Assembly: GCA_016858145.1 (NCBI GenBank)
Contig: JAEHOE010000002.1
Location: 930,001-994,000, forward strand
Source of the DNA: Edaphochlamys debaryana
Taxonomy: Eukaryota > Chlorophyta > Chlorophyceae > Chlamydomonadales
DNA: 64,000 nt
Direction of reading: 5' to 3'
Shown: piece after piece, positions 57,857-64,000 of the stretch
Numbering within the stretch: the first letter of the stretch is position 1
How the letters are laid out: each line of letters begins with the position of its first letter
Notes under the pieces: generated by a model
Database searches by the model: none
Told to the model about the DNA's origin: nothing
The model's input: only the letters and a program-made list of their open reading frames with translations
Made by a program: the position numbers and the translations under genes

Positions 57857-60800
57857 ATGCCGTGGTGGCAGGCGCGCACAGCTCGGCGCCGGCCAGCCAC
57901 CAAGCCCAGTGATCCGCTTCGGGTGGGCTCGCTTAACGTACGCGGGCTTACCTCAGGCACTGAGTCCCTGGACCAACCGCGCCTGTCGGCGTACCTCAGG
58001 CTCTGGGCACAGCAACGGCTAGACGTGGTCTGCCTCCAAGAGACCAGAGTCACAGCGGCTCTGATCTCGGGTGTGGAAACTCAAATACAAGCAATAAGCA
58101 ACACTCTGCGGCTGAGTGGCTGGCTGGCCTTCTGGGGGCCAGCGCAGCTGGGGGACAATGGCGGCGCAGCGGGGGGAACAGCCATCCTGGTGCGCTCGGC
58201 GCTGGTCACGTCTGGCGCCCTCCAGGTCGCGGGCGCACACTCAGCGACTGAGGATGGGCGCGCGGTGCGGGTCCCAGTGCAGTGGGGTGGCCACTCCTTC
58301 ACACTGCTCAGCACGTACCTGCCGTCAGGACAACCAACACAGCAGCGGCTCTTCATCCAACAGCAGCTAGCACCAATAGCCGCCAACGCGGAGACGCATG
58401 TGTGGGCCGGGGACTTCAATTTCGTGATGGACCCAGCACTCGACTGCAGCTCTGGCCCTAACAGCCGGCGAGAGGACACAGCAACGGCGGGGGTCTTCAG
58501 CGCCGCCTGCCCAGGGCTTACGGACGCTTTCCGCAGCCTCCACCCAACCGTCCGCAGCTTCACCTTCTTCTACCCGTCTGGAGCCTCCCGCCTGGACCGC
58601 TTTCACGTCTCCTCCGACCTGGCGGCGAACGTGGCATCGTGCCGCATTGAGTGCGGCAGACCCGCTGACCACCGACTTGTGCTGCTACGCCTCTCACCAT
58701 CCCCCGCCGCCCAGCCCCCGGGCAAAGGGTTGCCGAGGGTCAGGATGCATTTCCTTGACTTCACCGACTTGCGCGAGAGCTTCTGCGAATGGATTGACTC
58801 CCAGCGTGCCTCGATGCCAACGGACAGCCGACAGGTGCTCTCCTGGTGGCCAGCGGTGAAGGCAGGCATTAATAGGGAACTGCGGGCGCTCAACCAGATA
58901 GCACAGCAGCGCTCCGTCAGCGCTACAGCAGCAGAACAGACAGCCGCACAGTCAGCCGAAGCCGCCATGGCGGCAGTGGAGGCAGGCGACGAAGCCGCAG
59001 CTGCGCAGGCGGTTGCGGCAAGGAGCGCAGCAGCCAGGGCGGCATGCCGGGCCTCAGCACGGGCAGCTCGGAAGACTCGCCACACCTGGATCCATGCAGG
59101 CGAACGACCTTCACCCCTCCTCTCCCGCCTTCTGCGACCACCAGCCGCCTGCCGCCGAATCTGCGCACTCCGTCGAGCTGACGGGACCCTCACCTCCACC
59201 CCCCGCGAGATGGCACACAGCGTAGCCCGCTTCTGGCAGCGAGTCAGCACACCCAGCCCAGTTGACCATACCGCCCGTGCACAGGTGCTCCAGGCGCTTC
59301 GGGAGGCAGCGCTCAACTGCCCTGAGGAGTCAGTCACCAAGATGGGGGAGCCGACGGTGACTGCGACGGAGGTGGCAGCGGCCATCTCCGCCGCCCCGCA
59401 AGGCAAAGCCCCCGGCGCGGACGGCATCCCCATGGAGCTGTACAAGGCATATAGCGGGCAGTTCTCGAGCATCCTAGCAGCCGTGTTCTCAGCGGCAATG
59501 GCGGCTGGTACAGCGCCTCGTGGCTTTCTTGACGGTGTGATTTCGTGCTTCTTCAAGTCAGGCGACCCAACCCAGCCCGCCAACTATAGGCCCATCACGC
59601 TGCTGGACACGGACTACCGAACTTTGGCCCGCGTCCTGGCAGCCCGCCTGCAACCAGCCTTCGCCGCCATTATCAGCCCCGAGCAGACCGCCTTTCTGTC
59701 AGGTCGACGGATTGCTGATAACATCATGCTCATGCAGCTGACACCAGAGCTGCTAAGAGTGGTAGGTGAGGAGGGGCTCATGGCCTTCCTAGATTTCCAC
59801 AAGGCGTACGACACGCTGGACCGGGGCTTCCTGTTTGAGTGCCTGGAAGCGCTGGGGGTTGGCAATGGCTTCCTGGCGTGGGTGCGGCTTCTGCACCAGG
59901 GCACAAGATCCGCGGCCCTAGTCAACGGCGACGTATCAGGTCACCTGGAGATAACAGCAGGGGTACGGCAAGGCTGCCCATTAGCGCCGCTGCTCTACCT
60001 GGCGGCCGCTCAAGCGCTACTATCGTGGCTTGCTAAACAGGGATTCCAGATTGCTCTCTCACCCAACGGCCGCCAGCTTGTCCTCCGAGCTTCCCAATAC
60101 GCAGACGACTACACGCAATTCTTGCGACCCAACACAGCCGCCGCTTTCGCTGCAGCCATGGAGACCTTTGCGCAAGCAAGTGGACAACGCCTGAACGCCA
60201 GCAAGTCGGAGCTGCTCCCCGTCGGCCTGATCCCACCGCCTGCGCCGCTGCCCGCGCCGCTGCCCGGCCCACCGCCCGCGCCGCCGCACGGCCCGCCGCA
60301 CGCACCGGCGCTGGACCCACCACCAGATCCACCGCCCACGCTGCCGCCTGGCCTGCCGCCCGCGCTGCCGCCTGGCCTGCCGCCCCGCGCCGCCGCCTGG
60401 CCTGCCGCCCGCGCCGCCGCCTGGCCTGCCGCCCGCGCCGCCGCCTGGCCTGCCGCCCGCGCCGCCGCCTGGCCTGCTGCCCGCGCCGCCGCCTGGCCTG
60501 CCGCCCGCGCCGCCGCCTGGCCTGCCGCCCGCGCCGCCGCCTGGCCTGCCGCCCGCGCCGCCGCCTGGCCTGCCGCCCGCGCCGCCGCCTGGCCTGCCGC
60601 CCGCGCCGCCGCCTGGCCTGCCGCCCGCGCCGCCGCCTGGCCTGCCGCCCGCGCCGCCGCCTGAGCCGCCGCCCGGCCTGCCGCCCGCACCGCCACCCCC
60701 TGATACCTCACTGCGAACCGTCGTGAAGGCCAAGACCCTGGGGGTAACAGTCGCCAACACCGCCGCCCTGTGCAAGCCGGCCATCGCCCTGGATGGAGTC

Positions 60801-62564
60801 TACTCGGCTCTAACCAAGCTGGTGTCCCTGAATCTTTCAGCCTTTGGGAGAGCGTCGACGGCCTCTGGCTACGCAATCTCCAAGGTCCTGTACCACCTGG
60901 AATTCGCTTTCCCCCCCCCGCCCGAGCTGCAGCGACTCTGCAGCACGGTCGCAGCCATGGTGGACCGCAGCATGACGCCGGCGGCACACGCCAGTAACCC
61001 ACACGCTCGCCTACCGGGGATAGGCTACAAGGCGATGTGCGTCCCCCCGGAGGACGGAGGGCTCGGCCTCCTCCCGGTGGTAGAACACGTACGGGCCCGA
61101 CAAGCGGTGCTGGCGACACGCTGCGTGCTGGGCAGCTGCCCGAACCTCCTCCGCTTCAGGCCAGTGTGGCCGACGGTCGCAATGGAGCTCCTCCGACGAA
61201 CGCACCCGGCCGTACACCCCCTCTGCCTCTTCACAGCCCAGCGGGCAGGCCCCAACGCCGCCACCAAGGTGCTGGGGACCACGGCAAACAGCCCCTGCCC
61301 GACGCTGAACATGATAACGGGGGCACTCCTTCATCTCCCCCGGGTTGAGTTGATCAAGAGCCCCGCGGTGGGGCCGTGGGTACACAGCGCGCCAGTATGG
61401 GGAAATCCGGCCCTCAGACCCGCAGCAGCGGGCCGTGGGGGGCTGGAAAGCATGTATGCGGACCTGATGGGTATCAATGAATTGAGGACTCTTGGCCAAC
61501 TAGTAAGAGCCTATAGGGCAGGGGCGGGAGCAAGGGCGGGGCTCAGTGGAGCCCAGGGGGGCAGGCTGCCACCGATGGCTAGGAGCGAGTGCTCAAGGAA
61601 GGTGAAAGAGAACATCGTAGTTGGTCTGTGGGGACGAGGGGGGTATGAGTCTCTACCCGCAGCGCTACGCAATGGCCCTGCGCTCCTAGGGAGGATCGAT
61701 AGCTTGATGGGCCATATTCCCGTACCGTGGGTGCAAGCAGCAACGGAGGTGGAAGAGAACCCGGACTTGGCCTGCCCAGAGGAGGAGGCATGGAAAGAAC
61801 TCTTGGGATGCATAGGTTGGCGGATCGGACAGACGCTTGTGTCAGCGGCTAGGCTGTCGGTGAGCTTGGCCACGGCCCTGCAGATGGAGCCCGCTTTTGA
61901 GTATGTGAAAGGCAAGCATTTGAATTTTGTGGCAGAGGCGCTGAGTGGTGGGGTAGGGGACGAGTCAGACCTGTTGGACCTACAAGCCACCTTGCGCAGG
62001 CTGTGGGCCCTGCGCTGGGAGAACGTGTGGAAGGAAGCTTTCTGGCGCTTGGCGCTCAACGGCTTTACTGGCTTTTCGGCACATGAAGGAACGGCCACGT
62101 GCCCATGTGAGATTGCGATGCACGGAGGGGACAGATTGCACCACTTTTGGAAATGCTACTTGGCTGAGGGCCTGGTTGATGAGATGTGCGCGTGTCTAGG
62201 GGGCGAGCAGGGCATGCCATGGACCTGGCCACTTCGCCGGTTCAATCTTTGGCTGGCTCGACCAACGGAGGGAGTTGACCAGAGAGTGTGGGATGTGGTG
62301 TGTCTTGCAGCCACGACAGCCATGGAGAAGGGACGCCGATATCTATACGCGACAAGGGAGAATGGGAATCGCCTCGGGGTGCTGAACCGTGGACGTGTGT
62401 TGGTGTCAGCTGAGTTTTGGGGAGCGCTTCACTCTTTTGCTGCGCTCAGGCCACCAAGTGGCTGGGAGACAATACCGGCGGACCACCCTTTCCTGCGAGT
62501 CTCAGGTGGCAGATTGACTGTGCAGGAGCCCCCAGGCGTCCTGGCCTTGATTGACGATGATTAA
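57857..62564 (+). CDS. LINE ORF2: APE endonuclease and reverse transcriptase, one frameshift
   Basis: Starts 24 nt after the ORF1 end. Endonuclease motifs: SLNVRGL, CLQETR, WAGDFNFVMDP, DRFHVSSD and ADHRLVLLRL. RT motifs: GKAPGADGIP, YRPITLLDTDYR, EQTAFLSGRRIADN, FLDFHKAYDTLDR, GVRQGCPLAPLLY and the catalytic SQYADDYTQF. A 24-bp Pro-rich minisatellite follows the RT; one extra C near 60383 shifts the frame, so the first frame closes at 60664 and the rest (KAKTLGVTVANTAAL .. LALIDDD) is in the next frame to 62564. The C-terminal part has a CPCEIAMHGGDRLHHFWKC zinc-knuckle-like motif. No RNase H domain is evident. Confidence 0.85.
60340..60665. repeat. 24-bp coding minisatellite in LINE ORF2
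   Basis: About 12 units of GCCGCCTGGCCTGCCGCCCGC plus GCC. In the RT frame they read PPGLPPAP; after the extra C they read AAAWPAAR. Confidence 0.92.
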
Positions 62565-62736
62565 AGGCACAGCGGAATTAGTGGAATAGTACTGAGGGGG
62601 GCTCTACGGGCCCGACCCTAGCAACGTGGTGTGACGACCGAAAGTCAGTCACGTTGCGTGGGTGTCGGTGTGCAGGTGGCACACCCAGTAGGTGGCGCTC
62701 TCGCTCAACCCCTCCCCTTCTGGAGGCGGTTCCTGC

Positions 62737-62741
62737 TGTAA
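62737..62741 (+). terminator. TGTAA polyadenylation signal of the LINE
   Basis: TGTAA ends 9 nt before the inferred LINE 3' end at 62750, the right distance for a Chlamydomonas-type signal. It is shared with the truncated copy near 27008. Confidence 0.7.
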
Positions 62742-62750
62742 CCATCGCAT

Positions 62751-62759
62751 CCTGCGCCA
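62751..62759. repeat. Target-site duplication, right copy
   Basis: CCTGCGCCA, matching 56155-56163. Confidence 0.75.
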
Positions 62760-63946
62760 GTGAAGCTTAGCTTGCGATGCGACATACCACCGAGCAGGCT
62801 TGGGGCAGGTGGGCTGGGAGGCATTGGCGGGGGCGGGCTCGGGGGAGGTGGGCTAGGCGGAGACGGCGGAGGCCCGCTGGGGCCAGGAGGGAAGGGGCGA
62901 GGGGGGCAGAGGAGAAGGCAGGGAAGGCGGTGGTGGGGACGGAGGGGGCGGACTCGGCGGCAGCGGGGGCGGCGGCGGCGGGGCCGGCGGGGAGGGCGGG
63001 GAGGGCGGGAGGGGGCTTGGAGGCGGCGGCGAAGGCGGCAATGGTGGTGACGGGGAAGGGGGCGGAGGTGAGGGTGGGGAGGGCGGCAGCGGTGAAGGCG
63101 GGGACGGACTGGGCGGCAGGGGCGGCGACGGGGGCGGCGGTGGAGGTGAGGGGGGCACGGGTGATGGAGGCTCAGGCGAGGGAGGTGGGGACGGCGGTGG
63201 GGAGGGGGGGCACACGTACACGCAGTAGCGACCTGCGTGTCGTACAGAGGGGCGTACGGGAAAGCGCATTCATTCACAGCCCTGTGCCGGAATAACAGGA
63301 TACAGGCAGCGAACGGCACCCGTCTTACTGAGCCGAACAGGGCCGAACCGGCATGGACCTCTGTGGCTCTGTCCTATCGCTCTGCGCCCCGTTGCGCTCC
63401 CATCCGCCGTGCACCGCCGGCCCCGCCTCCCTCCTGGCCTCCCCCCTTGCCCATTCCTCATAGCTTGCGTGTCGGCACTCACCCGGCGGGGCTGGCGGGA
63501 TGTTGGGCAGCGTGGAAGCGGCTTCGGCGGCTGCCACCTCAGCCACGTGGATGAGCGCCAGGCGACTGAAGGGCACAGACTGGAGCACCAGCAGCATGCT
63601 CACGAGCACCTGGAGAGCAGCGGGCGCCAAGCTTTGAAACGACGTGCGTGCGCTGCCGCCGACGCATGTGACGACGCCCGCCCCCGCAAGTGCCGCACGC
63701 ACGGCCTGCCATCGTCGCGGCTGGCACTGCTCCCTTCCTTCCCTTCCCTCGCTTCCCTCCTTCCCCTTTCGCATTCTCACGAGCTCGCACCTGGAGAGCG
63801 CGACGCCCATGAGTCGCGAGCGTGTACATCCTCGACTGAGCCGTCACGGCGAAGACGCGTTTAAGGCCAGTAACTGCGGTTGTTACCGAGGGCAGAAGAG
63901 CGATTGGTAGCTGTTGCCGCCCCAAAATGCGGCTGGCTGGGGTCAC
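62751..63946 (-). CDS. Hydroxyproline-rich membrane protein, 5' part of the LINE-interrupted gene
   Basis: Exons end/start as 63946(?)-63791, 63609-63483 and 63232 downward, joined in phase. The first two encode YTLATHGRRALQ then VLVSMLLVLQSVPFSRLALI and AAEAASTLPNIPPAPPG. The third begins [18 protein letters not shown] and continues as a PPSP rod. That frame closes at 62853 (ASAVSA). A second Pro-rich frame (PPSPPPPMPPSPPAPSLLGG, then HRKLSFTGAG) runs into the LINE border. CTCCTGGCCCCAG at about 62878 could be an acceptor linking them; otherwise there is a single-base shift. The true start is not resolved and may lie beyond the right edge. Confidence 0.55.
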
Positions 63947-64000
63947 AGCTAGGGCATGCCGTTCGTCGAAACACGTCCAAGCTACCGCGGGAGGCTGTTA

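Larger units (their letters stand above)
56164..62750 (+). mobile_element. L1-like LINE retrotransposon, near full length (6.6 kb)
   Basis: Flanked by a 9-bp duplication. Holds a 5' UTR with CACATAGT repeats, ORF1 (gag-like), ORF2 (endonuclease plus reverse transcriptase) and a 3' UTR ending with TGTAA 9 nt before the end. A truncated relative lies at 26474-27021. It is inserted antisense in an exon of a Pro-rich membrane-protein gene. Each ORF carries at least one apparent frameshift, so this copy is probably not self-sufficient. Confidence 0.9.

Overview
The window is nuclear DNA of a Chlamydomonas/Volvox-type green alga. The evidence is very high GC, many short introns with GTGAGT/GTGCGT donors and GCAG acceptors, phase-consistent exon chains, TGTAA polyadenylation signals after several genes, hydroxyproline-rich (PPSP) wall-type sequence, and an L1-like LINE. 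No organism name was given; this is inferred from sequence style. All gene models below were built by hand from splice sites and reading phase.

Layout. (1) 2-9499, +: a large gene, cut by the left edge, with ankyrin-like repeats, low-complexity linkers, about six membrane segments and a KAP-type Walker B motif. (2) 11105-14581, +: an unrecognised 549-aa protein with an Ala/Ser/Val/Thr repeat tail. (3) 15656-19925, -: a decayed PARN-like copy, duplicated from the intact-looking PARN gene at 32445-36559 (-). (4) 21583-24299, -: a small coiled-coil gene whose middle exons are doubled in frame by a 1018-bp tandem duplication. (5) 24300-32444: repeat-rich DNA with a 5'-truncated LINE copy, the C-terminal part of a Fanzor (eukaryotic TnpB-like, RNA-guided nuclease family) gene on the minus strand, and copies of its structured 3' flank. 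(6) 36978-40718, +: a FAM221A-like gene, divergent from PARN. (7) 41689-43603, -: an F-box-like ankyrin protein. (8) 44426-47663, -: pantothenate synthetase (panC), eight exons. (9) 48021-51266, +: a DHHC protein S-acyltransferase, ten exons. (10) 52612-63946, -: one hydroxyproline-rich membrane-protein gene split in two by a 6.6-kb LINE (56164-62750, +) with a 9-bp target duplication; removing the LINE joins the two PPSP reading frames.

The housekeeping genes (PARN in poly(A) metabolism, panC in vitamin B5 synthesis, DHHC in protein lipidation) show no shared pathway. The main themes are mobile DNA (Fanzor, LINE) and local duplications that copy exon edges: 110-bp arrays across a PARN donor site and, independently, across a panC acceptor site, plus the in-frame exon-triplet duplication.
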